Shown one piece after another: positions 50,133 through 59,352 of a stretch of 64,000 nt of DNA. The notes beneath the pieces are model-generated. The model was given only the letters and a program-made list of their open reading frames with translations, was not told the DNA's origin and did not search any database. Position 1 is the stretch's first letter, and each line of letters starts with the position of its first letter. This stretch comes from CAZJKE01 sp964546585 (GTDB lineage: Bacteria; Planctomycetota; Phycisphaerae; Phycisphaerales; SM1A02). Both the position numbers and the translations under genes were made by a program. Where the stretch lies: assembly GCA_964546585.1 (NCBI GenBank), contig CAZJKE010000001.1, forward strand, positions 62,001 to 126,000. Direction: 5' to 3'.

Positions 50133-50735
50133 ATGACGACTATCGAATCCAATCCGATGACGACCGACGAAGCAGCCATGGCCCATGTGCGTGGACTTCT
50201 GGAGTTCATTGGCGAAGACCCGACACGCGAGGGGCTGCGAAAGACACCCCACCGCGTCATCAATGCCATGCGCGACCACTTCGCGGGATATGCCGAAGAC
50301 CCCCACGCGTACCTTGCCAAGACATTTTCCGAAGTCGAGGGCTACAACGAACTGGTCGTTGTTTCCGACATCGAACTGCACAGTCATTGCGAACATCACA
50401 TGGTGCCATTTGTAGGCAAGGCTCATGTTGCCTACATCCCAAACGGGCGGGTGGTGGGCCTGTCGAAGATCGCGCGGGTCGTCGATGCCTATGCCAAGCG
50501 ATTGCAGGTGCAGGAGAAACTGACTGCCCAGATCGCCGACACGCTCAACGAATGTCTGCAGCCCCAGGGTGTCGCCGTGATCCTCAAGTGTCGCCACTTC
50601 TGCATGTGCTACCGCGGCGTCAAGAAGGCCGAGAGTTGGACAACGACCAGCAAACTGCATGGGTTATTCATGAACAACCCGGCAACCCGGATGGAATTGT
50701 TCACCCTTATTGGCAGCGGTTCGAGCGGTGGCTGA
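50133..50735 (+). CDS. folE: GTP cyclohydrolase I
   Basis: 200 residues from ATG 50133. It converts GTP to dihydroneopterin triphosphate for folate or queuosine synthesis. The zinc site uses SHCEHHMVPF and CRHFCMCYRG; KTPHRVINAM is near the N-terminus. TTGATT-N17-GACAAT upstream may be its promoter (-10 ends 12 bases before the ATG), partly inside the preceding gene. The next gene starts within its last codons. Confidence 0.95.
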   Translation: MTTIESNPMTTDEAAMAHVRGLLEFIGEDPTREGLRKTPHRVINAMRDHFAGYAEDPHAYLAKTFSEVEGYNELVVVSDIELHSHCEHHMVPFVGKAHVAYIPNGRVVGLSKIARVVDAYAKRLQVQEKLTAQIADTLNECLQPQGVAVILKCRHFCMCYRGVKKAESWTTTSKLHGLFMNNPATRMELFTLIGSGSSGG

Positions 50736-51534
50736 CTTCCTGAAGATCCTTGCCGCCGACAACGCCGTCATCGGCATGGTGCATCTTCAGGCACTGCCGG
50801 GCACTGCACGGAGTTCTGAACCGGTGTCCCAGATTGTCAACGGAGCGGTTGAGGAAGCCCGTCGGCTGGCCGACCTTGGCTTTGATGCCGTTCTTATTGA
50901 GAACATGCACGACACGCCCTATCTGATGCGAGAGGTTGGGCCGGAGATTGTTGCGGCAATGACGGCAGCGACAACCGCGGTCGTGGACGCAATCTCACTG
51001 CCGGTCGGTGTACAAGTACTGGCTGGCGCCAACATCGCGGCCCTTGCCGTCGCCCAGGCCAGCGGCGGCGCATTCATTCGGGCCGAGGGATTCGCATTTG
51101 CGTCGATCGCCGATGAAGGTGTCATGGATGTCGCCGATGCAGGCCCGCTTCTTCGGGAACGGCGGAGAATCGACGCCGGGGAAATCGCCATTCTGGCCGA
51201 CATTCAGAAGAAACACTCCTCCCATGCGATTACTGCAGACCTCACCATCGGTGACCACGCCCGCGGAGCGGCATTCATGGGTGCCGATGGGGTCGTTGTC
51301 ACCGGCAACCACACTGGCCATGCAGTTGATCCTCAGCAGCTCCGCGAGGCTCGCGGCGCGGCAGATGTGCCGGTCGTTGTGGGGTCGGGCGTGACGCCGG
51401 AGAATATTCAGGGCCTGTTCCACCATGCAGACGCGGTGATTGTGGGATCGTCCATCAAACGCGATGGGGACTGGCGGAACGCAATCGACACCGAACGATG
51501 TCGAGACCTCATGAACGCTGCGACAGCGTTGTAA
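50728..51534 (+). CDS. BtpA/SgcQ-family TIM-barrel protein
   Basis: 268 residues from GTG 50728, which overlaps folE by 8 bases; a TTG at 50710 is the next alternative. The BtpA family pattern is clear: VIGMVHLQALPGT, GFDAVLIENMHDTPY, GVQVLAGAN and a C-terminal VVVGSGVTPENIQ phosphate-binding-like loop. Cyanobacterial BtpA stabilises photosystem I, but in non-phototrophs the role is unknown; the phosphate loop suggests a phosphorylated ligand. The last 26 bases overlap kbl. Confidence 0.82.
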   Translation: MADFLKILAADNAVIGMVHLQALPGTARSSEPVSQIVNGAVEEARRLADLGFDAVLIENMHDTPYLMREVGPEIVAAMTAATTAVVDAISLPVGVQVLAGANIAALAVAQASGGAFIRAEGFAFASIADEGVMDVADAGPLLRERRRIDAGEIAILADIQKKHSSHAITADLTIGDHARGAAFMGADGVVVTGNHTGHAVDPQQLREARGAADVPVVVGSGVTPENIQGLFHHADAVIVGSSIKRDGDWRNAIDTERCRDLMNAATAL

Positions 51535-52735
51535 GCGCGGCGATCAGTCGATCCAGATGTTCCTGCTCGTGGGCGGCGGAAATCTGCACGCGGATACGCG
51601 CGGTGCCCTCCGGTACGACGGGATAGCCGAACCCAATGGCGAATACGCCCATGTCCAGAAGTTCGTTGCTCATGGAAATCGCCTGCGCCGTCTCGCCAAC
51701 GATGATTGGGCAGATCGCAGTCGGCGAAGCGAGCACCTCGAAACCAGTCCCGCCGATGCCGGCTCTTGCATAGGCGACATTGTCCCTCAGCCTCTGCACC
51801 AGCGATGGATTGGTGTCGAGCGTGTCAATAGCAGTCTTGGCGGAACACGCAACCGTCACCGGGAGCGCGTTGGAAAAAAGCGTTGGACGGCCGCGCTGAA
51901 TCAGCAGGTCGACTGCTTCCTTGCGGCCGGCGACATATCCTCCCGCTCCACCGCCAAGCGCCTTGCCGAGTGTGCCGGTGAAGATGTCGATGTCGCTGCC
52001 GGAAAGGCCCCAGTGTTCATGTGTGCCGCGGCCGGTTTCGCCGAGAACACCGGTCCCGTGCGAGTCGTCGACCACGAGCACCGCGGCAAACTCATCACAA
52101 AGAGATCGGATGTCGACAAGGTTGGCAATGTCGCCCTCCATGGAAAACACACCGTCCGTCACGACGAAGACCACACCACCTTCGTCTCGCTTCTGCATCG
52201 CCTTCTGCAGCGATTCTCGAAGTGACTCCATGTCGCTGTGCTTGTAGACAATCCGAGAGACGCCGCGATGCATGGCGGCGGTCAGTCGCATCGAGTCGAT
52301 GATGCAGGCATGGTTCAGTTCATCAGAGACAATGACATCTCCGTCTTCGCAAAGCGTCGGAAATGTGGCCTCGGTAGCGTTCCAGCACGACACAAAGGTG
52401 TAGGCCGAATCGACACCCAGAAACGAGGCAATGCGATCCTCCAACTGTTCATGCGGAACAAATGTGCCGCAGATGAAACGGACGGATGCCGTGCCGCCGC
52501 CGTAGGTGCGAAGCCCCTCGATGCCCGCCTCAACCACATCGGGGTGATTGGCAAGACCGAGGTAGTTATTCGAACAGAAGCAGTCGACCTTTCCGCGGCC
52601 GCGAATTGTGATGGCCGGGCCCATGGGGCCTTCAATCATCTGCAGGTGTTTTCGCTGACCTGTCTCGTCCAGGTGTTCGAGGATCTTTTCGGTTCGCGTT
52701 GGGAAGATGCTCTGCACATCGGCTGGGGTCGTCAC
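51509..52735 (-). CDS. kbl: glycine C-acetyltransferase (2-amino-3-ketobutyrate CoA ligase)
   Basis: 408 residues from GTG 52735, which overlaps the tdh stop as GTGA. With CoA it splits 2-amino-3-ketobutyrate into glycine and acetyl-CoA. Alpha-oxoamine synthase motifs: SNNYLGLANHPDV, VVDDSHGTGVLG (PLP Asp) and the Schiff-base lysine in TGTLGKALGGGAGGY. It completes threonine breakdown together with tdh. An alternative reading as an AONS (BioF) is less likely because of the tdh coupling. Confidence 0.93.
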   Translation of the reverse strand: MTTPADVQSIFPTRTEKILEHLDETGQRKHLQMIEGPMGPAITIRGRGKVDCFCSNNYLGLANHPDVVEAGIEGLRTYGGGTASVRFICGTFVPHEQLEDRIASFLGVDSAYTFVSCWNATEATFPTLCEDGDVIVSDELNHACIIDSMRLTAAMHRGVSRIVYKHSDMESLRESLQKAMQKRDEGGVVFVVTDGVFSMEGDIANLVDIRSLCDEFAAVLVVDDSHGTGVLGETGRGTHEHWGLSGSDIDIFTGTLGKALGGGAGGYVAGRKEAVDLLIQRGRPTLFSNALPVTVACSAKTAIDTLDTNPSLVQRLRDNVAYARAGIGGTGFEVLASPTAICPIIVGETAQAISMSNELLDMGVFAIGFGYPVVPEGTARIRVQISAAHEQEHLDRLIAALTTLSQRS

Positions 52736-53847
52736 GCTTGTTCCCGCCCGTAGGTTGCTCGGATGCCGGGTACCAAGTACGCATCGAAGGCCTGTTGCAA
52801 TGTCCAATGCGGCTTGAACCCCCAATCATCGCATGCGGCAGTTGTATCGACCGCTTCGGGCCAGGAATCGACCATGGCCTGTCTGCGGGGATCCGGTGCG
52901 TAGGAAATGTCCGCGTCCGGGAAGTACTGCAGCACAAGTTCAGCGACCTCAGCCGCTGATGGGTTGAAACTGGCAATGTTGTAGACCGCCCGCGTGAGGC
53001 ACACCGGATCAGCGGCGGCGAGCTGCAGCGTGACATGCACCGCCTCGGGCATTGTCATGAATGGGATTCGCGTGTCGGGGCGGACGAAGCATCGGTATGG
53101 TTGGCCCCGGGCCGCGGCGTGCAGCATCTCCGGGACAAAGTCGCTTGTGCCGCCGGTTGGTACCGTGTCGGCGGAAATGAGCCCGGGATACCGGATGCAG
53201 CGAAAGTCAACGAGGCCAGCGACGCCGTCGGTTGCCAATTGCCTGTAATTGCGGGCGTAGTAGCGGCCGAGATTCTCGCAATAGAGTTTGTTGCACCCGT
53301 ACATTGTTCGCGGTGCGGTGAATTCCGCCTCGCCAACGGCGCCGGCCCTTGCCTTCTCTGCCGGCGACTTGAAGCCGTAGACGGCGATTGAACTTGGAAA
53401 AATCACCTTGACCGGTTCGCCGTGCATGCGAGCCTGTTCTGCAGCCAATTGCAGGATGTTGACCGTGCCGTTGACATTGACTTGATGGGCGACCTCCGGG
53501 GCGAACTCCGCTCTGGTGCTGAGCACTGCCGCGAGGTGGAAAATATCGGTGACGCGGTACATGGAAAGGAGCCGATCCATGGCTTCGCGATCGCACACAT
53601 CGACCTGAGAGGTGCCGGTACAGGCGTCGCGGATGGACTGATCCAACTCGCGCAGGTCCGTAGCAACGATGTCATCCCCCCCGCTCTTCCCCATCGCCTT
53701 GATAAGCCCATGTCCAACCTCTCCCCCGGCACCGGTGATGAACACCACCGGGGTCCTTGGCTGCCCAAGCGTCCCGCCTTGTTCCGTCGAGGCCGATTCC
53801 CGCGATTCTCTCTCAATTCGGTCCATCGCTCCCATTGTACGCCCCAT
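52732..53847 (-). CDS. tdh: L-threonine 3-dehydrogenase, short-chain (epimerase-like) type
   Basis: 371 residues from ATG 53847; ATG 53835 or 53826 are also possible. It oxidises L-threonine to 2-amino-3-ketobutyrate with NAD. The Rossmann motif is ITGAGGEVGH, and the Tyr-Lys pair is in TMYGCNKLYCENLG. Also present are FPSSIAVYG and RYPGLISADTVPTGGTSD, typical of the SDR-type TDH rather than the zinc MDR type. It is coupled to kbl by a 4-base overlap. Confidence 0.9.
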   Translation of the reverse strand: MGRTMGAMDRIERESRESASTEQGGTLGQPRTPVVFITGAGGEVGHGLIKAMGKSGGDDIVATDLRELDQSIRDACTGTSQVDVCDREAMDRLLSMYRVTDIFHLAAVLSTRAEFAPEVAHQVNVNGTVNILQLAAEQARMHGEPVKVIFPSSIAVYGFKSPAEKARAGAVGEAEFTAPRTMYGCNKLYCENLGRYYARNYRQLATDGVAGLVDFRCIRYPGLISADTVPTGGTSDFVPEMLHAAARGQPYRCFVRPDTRIPFMTMPEAVHVTLQLAAADPVCLTRAVYNIASFNPSAAEVAELVLQYFPDADISYAPDPRRQAMVDSWPEAVDTTAACDDWGFKPHWTLQQAFDAYLVPGIRATYGREQA

Positions 53848-53903
53848 CTTCTCCTTGCTCCGCCTGCCTCCTGGCCGCCCCCTTTGTGACTGTCACAATT
53901 GGG

Positions 53904-53909
53904 TATGGT
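53904..53909 (+). promoter_or_regulatory. TATGGT -10-like box before the GT2 gene
   Basis: TATGGT ends 6 bases before ATG 53916 and 9 before ATG 53919. TGTGACTGTCACA just upstream (53884-53896) is a perfect 13-base palindrome that could be an operator. No Shine-Dalgarno sequence is present. Confidence 0.35.
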
Positions 53910-53915
53910 GCGGTG

Positions 53916-54665
53916 ATGATGGAGGCTGTTGAGTTGAGCGTGGTAGTGCCCGCCCACAATGAGGAGGGGAATGTGAGGCCGTTGGTGGAGGAGATTGTGG
54001 CTGCGGTTGACCCCTGCTGCGACAGTTTCGAGATCATCGTGGCAGATGATGCCTCTACGGACGGGACGCTGGCGGCGTTGAAGGAACTTCAGGCCACAGA
54101 GCCCCGACTGCGAATCCTGCACCTCCCACCGCCTCCAAAGGGAGGGGGAAACGGGCAATCCGCAGCCTTCAAGGCGGCTTTTTCCGCATGTCGGGGGCCG
54201 ATCGTGGCGGTATTGGATGCCGATTTGCAGAACAACCCCGCGGACCTCCCGGCCATGCTCGAATTGCTCCGCACATCCGGAGCTGATTTCATCCAGGGAG
54301 ACCGATCGGCATCGCGGGCCGATGGAGCCATTCGCCGGCTCTCCTCCTGGGTCGGGCGTTCCTTCAGACGGCTGCTACTTGGCGATTCGATCAAGGACAC
54401 TGGCTGCTCCCTGCGAGTCATGCGACGGGATATCGCGACCGCCCTTCCACTGGAGTTTCGCGGCATGCACCGCTTTATTCCGCTGACAGCCCGCCATATG
54501 GGATACAGAGTCGTGGAGATGCCCGTAGCCCATCGCCTCCGAAATGCAGGGGATTCCAAGTACGGGATGCTCAACCGCGCCATCCCGGGCTTGGTCGATT
54601 GCGTCGCCATGCGATGGATGCGCAAGCGACGCCGAGCGACAGGTGCTGAGGAGATCAAGTCATGA
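53916..54665 (+). CDS. family 2 glycosyltransferase, dolichol-phosphate-mannose-synthase type
   Basis: 249 residues from ATG 53916; a second ATG follows directly. The GT-A fold starts LSVVVPAHNEEGNVRPL, and the metal motif is DADLQNNP. There is no C-terminal transmembrane pair, so it is a soluble DPM1-like enzyme that probably glycosylates a polyprenyl phosphate at the membrane. It overlaps the LAB-N gene by 4 bases (ATGA), linking it to lipid-anchored sugars. Confidence 0.88.
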   Translation: MMEAVELSVVVPAHNEEGNVRPLVEEIVAAVDPCCDSFEIIVADDASTDGTLAALKELQATEPRLRILHLPPPPKGGGNGQSAAFKAAFSACRGPIVAVLDADLQNNPADLPAMLELLRTSGADFIQGDRSASRADGAIRRLSSWVGRSFRRLLLGDSIKDTGCSLRVMRRDIATALPLEFRGMHRFIPLTARHMGYRVVEMPVAHRLRNAGDSKYGMLNRAIPGLVDCVAMRWMRKRRRATGAEEIKS

Positions 54666-54994
54666 TCGCCGCTGCAACCGACACCTCATGGTCCCAGTGG
54701 CTCTACGAATGGGCCGAAATTGACGGCACCTGGGAACTCTTCGTCATTGCCTTTGGCCTGCTCGCGCAAACAACATTCTTCCTGCGTTGGATCGTTCAGT
54801 GGTTCTCCAGCGAACGCCGCGGCGAGAGCCACATACCGGTTGCGTTCTGGTGGCTCAGCCTCAGCGGCGCATCAATGCTCTTTGTCTACTTCGCCATTCG
54901 CGGCGAACCGGTGGGCATGCTCGGGCAGTCAGTGGGGTGGGTCGTGTATTCGCGGAACCTGGTGCTCATCAAACGCAACTCCGACGCGGCATGA
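54662..54994 (+). CDS. stand-alone LAB-N (lipid-A-disaccharide-synthase N-terminal) membrane protein
   Basis: 110 residues with three transmembrane helices: ELFVIAFGLLAQTTFFLRWI, HIPVAFWWLSLSGASMLFVY and MLGQSVGWVVYSRNLVLI. The QTTFFLRWIVQW and P-V-A-FWWLS segments mark the LAB-N domain, often next to or fused with LpxB or GT2 proteins and thought to act in lipid-sugar handling. It is coupled on both sides by ATGA overlaps. Confidence 0.85.
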   Translation: MIAAATDTSWSQWLYEWAEIDGTWELFVIAFGLLAQTTFFLRWIVQWFSSERRGESHIPVAFWWLSLSGASMLFVYFAIRGEPVGMLGQSVGWVVYSRNLVLIKRNSDAA

Positions 54995-55947
54995 GGCTTC
55001 TCGGCGAAACCTCGGAGTCCTGCGCCGACCTTGACGCCTATAGAGACTTCTATCGCAACGGCGCGCACGCCATCCACCCCACCCAAGTAGAACGCGAAGG
55101 GGAAACGGTCAAGTTCCTCATGCGGTGGCCCGATGGTGCAGAGACCGAATCGGTCATTCTTCCCATCGAGGGTTTGCGGCGGACGCGGACCACACTCTGC
55201 GTTTCATCGCAGGCCGGCTGCGCACTTGGATGCAGGTTCTGCGAAACAGCCCAACTCGGCCTCCGCCGCAACCTGACCGCAGCGGAAATCGTCACGCAGT
55301 GGCACACGGCAACCCACCCGCTGGGTCATGCGATCGACAACATCGTCTTCATGGGCATGGGTGAGCCCCTCCAGAACACCAATGCCGTCATGCATGCCAT
55401 CGCGATTCTCGTCGATCGCAACGGTCCTGCCATGGCTTGCTCCCGAATTTCGGTATCCACCGTCGGACTACCGCGGGGTATCGAACGACTTGCCACATTG
55501 GCCGCAACACCTGGTTTCCGCCAACTGGGACTGGCGGTGTCGGTCAATGCGCCCAACGACATGATCAGAGCCTCCATCATGCCCATCGCTCGCAGCGTAT
55601 CGCTTGAGGACCTGCGATCCGCGATGCTCCGCTGGCCCAGCAAACATCTCCTTGCCGAGTATGTGCTCATCCCGGGAGTCAATGATGCGCCGCAGCATGC
55701 CGAGGAAATCTGCGACTACCTCCGCCCGATCGGCTGTACTTTGAATGTGATCCCCTACAACCCTCGCCGAGACAGTCCGTGGCCTGCGCCAACTGAAGAG
55801 TCAGTGCAGGTATTCATTGACTCTGCCAAGGCGACAGGCCAGTTCGTCACCCGACGAGTGACGATGGGACGCGGAGCCATGGCTGCCTGCGGGCAACTGG
55901 CCGGAAGTCAGCGACCGTCTCGCTGCGGACCGCCGCCGCGAAAGTAG
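54991..55947 (+). CDS. RlmN/Cfr-family radical SAM methyltransferase, short form
   Basis: 318 residues from ATG 54991. The iron-sulfur motif CALGCRFC is near residue 77, followed by GMGEPLQNTNAV and the C-terminal catalytic cysteine in AACGQL. These match 23S rRNA A2503 methyltransferases. Only ~70 residues precede the cluster, so the usual N-terminal RNA-binding domain (~100 residues) is reduced. It could act on rRNA or tRNA or be a divergent paralogue. The last 40 bases overlap the convergent EF-hand gene. Confidence 0.82.
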   Translation: MRLLGETSESCADLDAYRDFYRNGAHAIHPTQVEREGETVKFLMRWPDGAETESVILPIEGLRRTRTTLCVSSQAGCALGCRFCETAQLGLRRNLTAAEIVTQWHTATHPLGHAIDNIVFMGMGEPLQNTNAVMHAIAILVDRNGPAMACSRISVSTVGLPRGIERLATLAATPGFRQLGLAVSVNAPNDMIRASIMPIARSVSLEDLRSAMLRWPSKHLLAEYVLIPGVNDAPQHAEEICDYLRPIGCTLNVIPYNPRRDSPWPAPTEESVQVFIDSAKATGQFVTRRVTMGRGAMAACGQLAGSQRPSRCGPPPRK

Positions 55948-57536
55948 TCGCGAATCCGCTGGCGCTCGCCGTCATCCAACTCGCCATCGCCGTTCTTGTC
56001 AAACTCCTTCATGAATGACTCGCGATCGGTAAACCCGCCGCGATCGTTGGAGCCTCGTTCATCCCGACTCCAGCGGCGATCGCCTCCATCTCGGCGCTGA
56101 TCAGGCCGCCGCCGCTCTTGCAGCGCACCGATTGCCTCGATCTGCTCCTCGGTAAGAATGGAACGGAGTTGTTCGATGTATCGGTCCTCAGTCTCCCGCC
56201 GGTCAGATTCCGCCTGACGGATGGGACTTTCGGACTGTTCGCCACCAGCCCCGGTCATGCGGGCGGCGAAACGATTCATGCGATCGAGTTGCTCCTGTGC
56301 CTCCCAACGCCTGGTGGTCCGCAACATCGAGTCATTGGCCACCACCATCTCTTGGAGATACGACTCGAGCAATTGATCAATGGCCTCAAGGACGTCCGGC
56401 TCCAATGCATCGAGTTCCATGGCCGCCTTGAGCACGCGCTCGCCGCGAGTCGGGCGGAAGATTCTGGGGTACCCCCGTTGCATGGCTTCCTGTTGGAAGG
56501 CTGCGGAAGACTCATCGGGAAGAAGTTGCGCGATCTGATCAACAGCCGCGTCATTTGTGTCGCGCACCGCCTCGGCAAGCCTTGCCTGCGTTTCCATGAC
56601 AGCCAAACCGCTGTTGACATCCATCGTGCGCATCGCCGACATCAACTGTCCCTGATTGGCCATCATGTGATCATCGCGAGCCTGCAATGCCTCAGTAACC
56701 TGCATCCCCCAGGCATCCAGAGCCGGCAAGAGCGTGATGAGCGTGTCATCGTCAAACCCCTGTTGTTCAACCAATCCCATGACATCCAGCGACTCACCGC
56801 TCAGGCGACCGCGAGGGAGAAGACGGTCCCGCACGAGGAGTTGCTTCAGTGGTGGCCAAAGAAGCAATTGATCCTCTGTAAGAATTGCCTGCAAGTCGCC
56901 TTCCAGTTCGTCTCGCATCTGCCGCTTGATGCGAAGTTGATCTTGCATCAACAGACCGACCTGCTCAAAGGCGGCTTGTCGGTCGGGCGACTGCCACTGT
57001 TCCATTCTCTGCTGTCGCATCTCGTCGTGAATGGTCTCCATCTCCTTGTCGAGTCGCTCCCGAACTTCCTGCATGTCCTGCTCGCTTTCGAGATTGCGAA
57101 TCGAGTCGAGTTTCTCGCGAATTTCTCGCATCCGATCGCGAGACTCCTGCATCTGTTGTCGAGCCGGATCGTCCTCATTGCCCCGCATGCCGCGGAACGA
57201 ATCGCCGATCGCCGATCGACTCGCTTCGCTCGCCTCGCGAAACGACTCGTCATAGTCACGAAGGATCTGTTCAACAATGACCTGCTGGTCTTCTGACAAC
57301 ACCAGCGCCTCCGTGAAACGGCGGAGGTCTCGGAGCATGTAGTCGGGATTCATCCCGGCTCTCATGCCCATTGGGCCGAAATTGCCTCCACCGCCTCTTC
57401 GATCCTCGCCACGCTCCCGCTGCCCATCCGGGCCCCGGCGACCGCCGTCGCGGGAGGGTTGGGCAAACAGCGTTGCAGACAGGCTCAGGCCGAGGGCGGC
57501 CGCGATACACATGGTTGATCGTTGCATGGGTGTCAT
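55908..57536 (-). CDS. secreted, coiled-coil-rich EF-hand protein
   Basis: 542 residues. A signal peptide (AAALGLSLSATLFAQ) is followed by a Gly/Arg-rich stretch (27-60), long charged helices with coiled-coil pattern (~65-470) and an Arg/Asp-rich tail. One canonical EF-hand loop, DKNGDGELDDGE, lies near residue 520. It probably binds calcium in the periplasm or outside. GGAGA lies 8 bases before the ATG. The function is unknown; proteins with periodic 'LTEEQ' segments, as here, are frequent in planctomycetes. Confidence 0.7.
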   Translation of the reverse strand: MTPMQRSTMCIAAALGLSLSATLFAQPSRDGGRRGPDGQRERGEDRRGGGGNFGPMGMRAGMNPDYMLRDLRRFTEALVLSEDQQVIVEQILRDYDESFREASEASRSAIGDSFRGMRGNEDDPARQQMQESRDRMREIREKLDSIRNLESEQDMQEVRERLDKEMETIHDEMRQQRMEQWQSPDRQAAFEQVGLLMQDQLRIKRQMRDELEGDLQAILTEDQLLLWPPLKQLLVRDRLLPRGRLSGESLDVMGLVEQQGFDDDTLITLLPALDAWGMQVTEALQARDDHMMANQGQLMSAMRTMDVNSGLAVMETQARLAEAVRDTNDAAVDQIAQLLPDESSAAFQQEAMQRGYPRIFRPTRGERVLKAAMELDALEPDVLEAIDQLLESYLQEMVVANDSMLRTTRRWEAQEQLDRMNRFAARMTGAGGEQSESPIRQAESDRRETEDRYIEQLRSILTEEQIEAIGALQERRRPDQRRDGGDRRWSRDERGSNDRGGFTDRESFMKEFDKNGDGELDDGERQRIRDYFRGGGPQRDGR

Positions 57537-57622
57537 AAAGTGTCTCTCCTGATTCCCCGGAGAATACGCTCAACGCCCCTTGCATGGTAGATAGTGCGAC
57601 GCTGGCAGGGAAATATATTGTC

Positions 57623-57991
57623 CTATCCCAGAATCTGTTCAAAATGGGTGATTCGAGGGGGCTCCTCGCTGCAATCCACCGCCAGCAGGTCCGTGCGGAA
57701 GGCGATGCCGCGGCGACTGGCCAGCCTGCCAAGATACCTGGCCACTCTCCGAAGGGCCTTGGACTTTCGCCCTCGAACCGTCGCGCCTGGTCGGCGACCG
57801 ACTGAAGCGGTCGTGCGGACCTCCACCGCTACCATGACACGACCATGGGGAGTCATGCCAACAATGTCGACCTCATCACGGCCAATTCTCAGGTTGCACG
57901 CAATCAGACGCCATCCTCGCTTCTTCAGGTAGATTTGCGCAAGCCGCTCGCCGCGGCGCCCCGCCCCCGGATTACCTCGGAATACCCCCAT
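57623..57991 (-). CDS. YraN/UPF0102 family nuclease-fold protein
   Basis: 122 residues from ATG 57991. The family pattern is present: RRGERLAQIYLKKRGWRL, RIGRDEVDIVG and VMVAVEVRTTAS, where the D and E-x-R correspond to the restriction-endonuclease-like (PD-(D/E)xK) core; here the usual EVK is EVR. The biological role is uncertain. It starts 4 bases after the SurA-like stop. Upstream 57537-57622 (86 bases) is AT-richer and holds no clear element. Confidence 0.88.
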   Translation of the reverse strand: MGVFRGNPGAGRRGERLAQIYLKKRGWRLIACNLRIGRDEVDIVGMTPHGRVMVAVEVRTTASVGRRPGATVRGRKSKALRRVARYLGRLASRRGIAFRTDLLAVDCSEEPPRITHFEQILG

Positions 57992-57995
57992 TGTT

Positions 57996-59273
57996 CTACC
58001 GAGCGTACCTCCCGATTGCAATGAGCGCAACGCGTCTCTTCATCGTTTCAATGGCGTCATAACTGCCCTCATTCAGCAGCGAGCGCACAAACCGATCCTG
58101 TTCCTCGGCGAAACGCTGGCCAAACAGGTTGTCGCGGATCTCCATCTGAATGTTCGGATCGTAAATGCTAGCGGTCCTTGGTCGGCTTATGTCCAGAATG
58201 GTGAGCCACACAAGGCTTGATCGCACGGTCGCAGGGCCGCGAACTTCACCCTTGACCATGCCGTCAAGCATCGTCTTGAGTTCTGCTGCGACTTCGATAT
58301 CCGCCACGCCGCCGTCGCCGGTCGGAAAGACCTTCCATCGACCGCCATCTCGCATGCCCACCGACTCCGCGACCTCGGAGAAGGGCACTCCTGAGGCCAG
58401 TGATGCGGTGACCTGTTCCGCCATTTCCACGGATCCCTCACGCGGAAGAAATATCCAGCCCAGTTCAACCTGTCCGCTTGTCTCGTATCGATCCCGCAGG
58501 CGTTCCCAGGCGCGGAGCACATCCCGCCAGGTCACGTGAACTCTCGGGAGAATCTTCTGGTGGATGTACTGCTCAATGAGTGCCTCCTGCTGTCGGTACT
58601 CCAAGAACTCCTCGACGGTCTTGCCCTCTTCCTCCCAGAGTCGCTGCTCAACGCGGGTAGCGCTGCCGCCCTCTTCTGAGACGAGGTCTTCCCGTAACTT
58701 TCGCATGAATGCGATGAGTCCTTGTTTCTGTTCCGGCGAGAGTTCGGACCTCGCCTCGGACAGGAACAAGTCATTGATGATCATCTGTTCGATCTTCAGG
58801 CCTACCAGCAGGCGGGCCTGATCTTCAAATGCCGACTCGGTGAGGCGAAGCGACTCGGCATACAGTTCGTCGGCAATCGGTTCCAGTACTTCATCGGCAA
58901 AGATCGGGCGGCCGTTGACTTGGCCGACCAAGCCCTCGACCGTCAGTGGAACGCCTACGATCGACGGTTCGAGCAATCCCGTTTCGTCCGGAACTTCGAT
59001 CGTCACACTTTCTTCAAGTGCATGTTCTTCCACGACAGCCCCGTCGATCTCCGTCTCCTCCAACTCGTCGAAGCGGAGCTCGACCACGAACTTGCCGTCC
59101 TCTTCCTCAACAACGGCGACTTCAAGCATCTGATCGGAAACGCCGACCAGTGGATTCGGTCGCTGCATCGATCCCCCAAAGTCGGCGGGAGTGACATGTT
59201 CAACATCCTCCGTCATGACATCCATGGAAGAGCATCCACACAGTGCCAGAGATATCAGGGCAATGAATCGCAT
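57996..59273 (-). CDS. SurA-like lipoprotein with parvulin-type region
   Basis: 425 residues from ATG 59273. The lipobox is LALCGC. An acidic linker (~50-110) precedes a SurA-N-like helical domain (GQVNGRPIFADEVLEPI from ~119) and a parvulin-like segment (GSVEMAEQVTASLASGVPFSEVAESVGMRDGG, ~320). Catalytic residues of parvulins are not obvious, so it may be a chaperone only. It should act on outer-membrane or secreted proteins. TACAAT ends 7 bases before the ATG. Confidence 0.72.
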   Translation of the reverse strand: MRFIALISLALCGCSSMDVMTEDVEHVTPADFGGSMQRPNPLVGVSDQMLEVAVVEEEDGKFVVELRFDELEETEIDGAVVEEHALEESVTIEVPDETGLLEPSIVGVPLTVEGLVGQVNGRPIFADEVLEPIADELYAESLRLTESAFEDQARLLVGLKIEQMIINDLFLSEARSELSPEQKQGLIAFMRKLREDLVSEEGGSATRVEQRLWEEEGKTVEEFLEYRQQEALIEQYIHQKILPRVHVTWRDVLRAWERLRDRYETSGQVELGWIFLPREGSVEMAEQVTASLASGVPFSEVAESVGMRDGGRWKVFPTGDGGVADIEVAAELKTMLDGMVKGEVRGPATVRSSLVWLTILDISRPRTASIYDPNIQMEIRDNLFGQRFAEEQDRFVRSLLNEGSYDAIETMKRRVALIAIGRYAR

Positions 59274-59280
59274 GGACGGG

Positions 59281-59286
59281 ATTGTA
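59281..59286 (-). promoter_or_regulatory. TACAAT -10 box before the SurA-like gene
   Basis: The minus-strand TACAAT (five of six consensus bases) is followed by CCCGTCC and then the ATG; there is no Shine-Dalgarno sequence. On the plus strand, TATACT at 59304-59309 may serve the divergent DUF1844 gene, giving a leader of about 37 bases. Confidence 0.5.
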
Positions 59287-59352
59287 TCCCCCGGCACGGT
59301 CCCTATACTTGCCCGCTTGCCGTCTTTCGCGACACAACTGAGGAATATTGCC

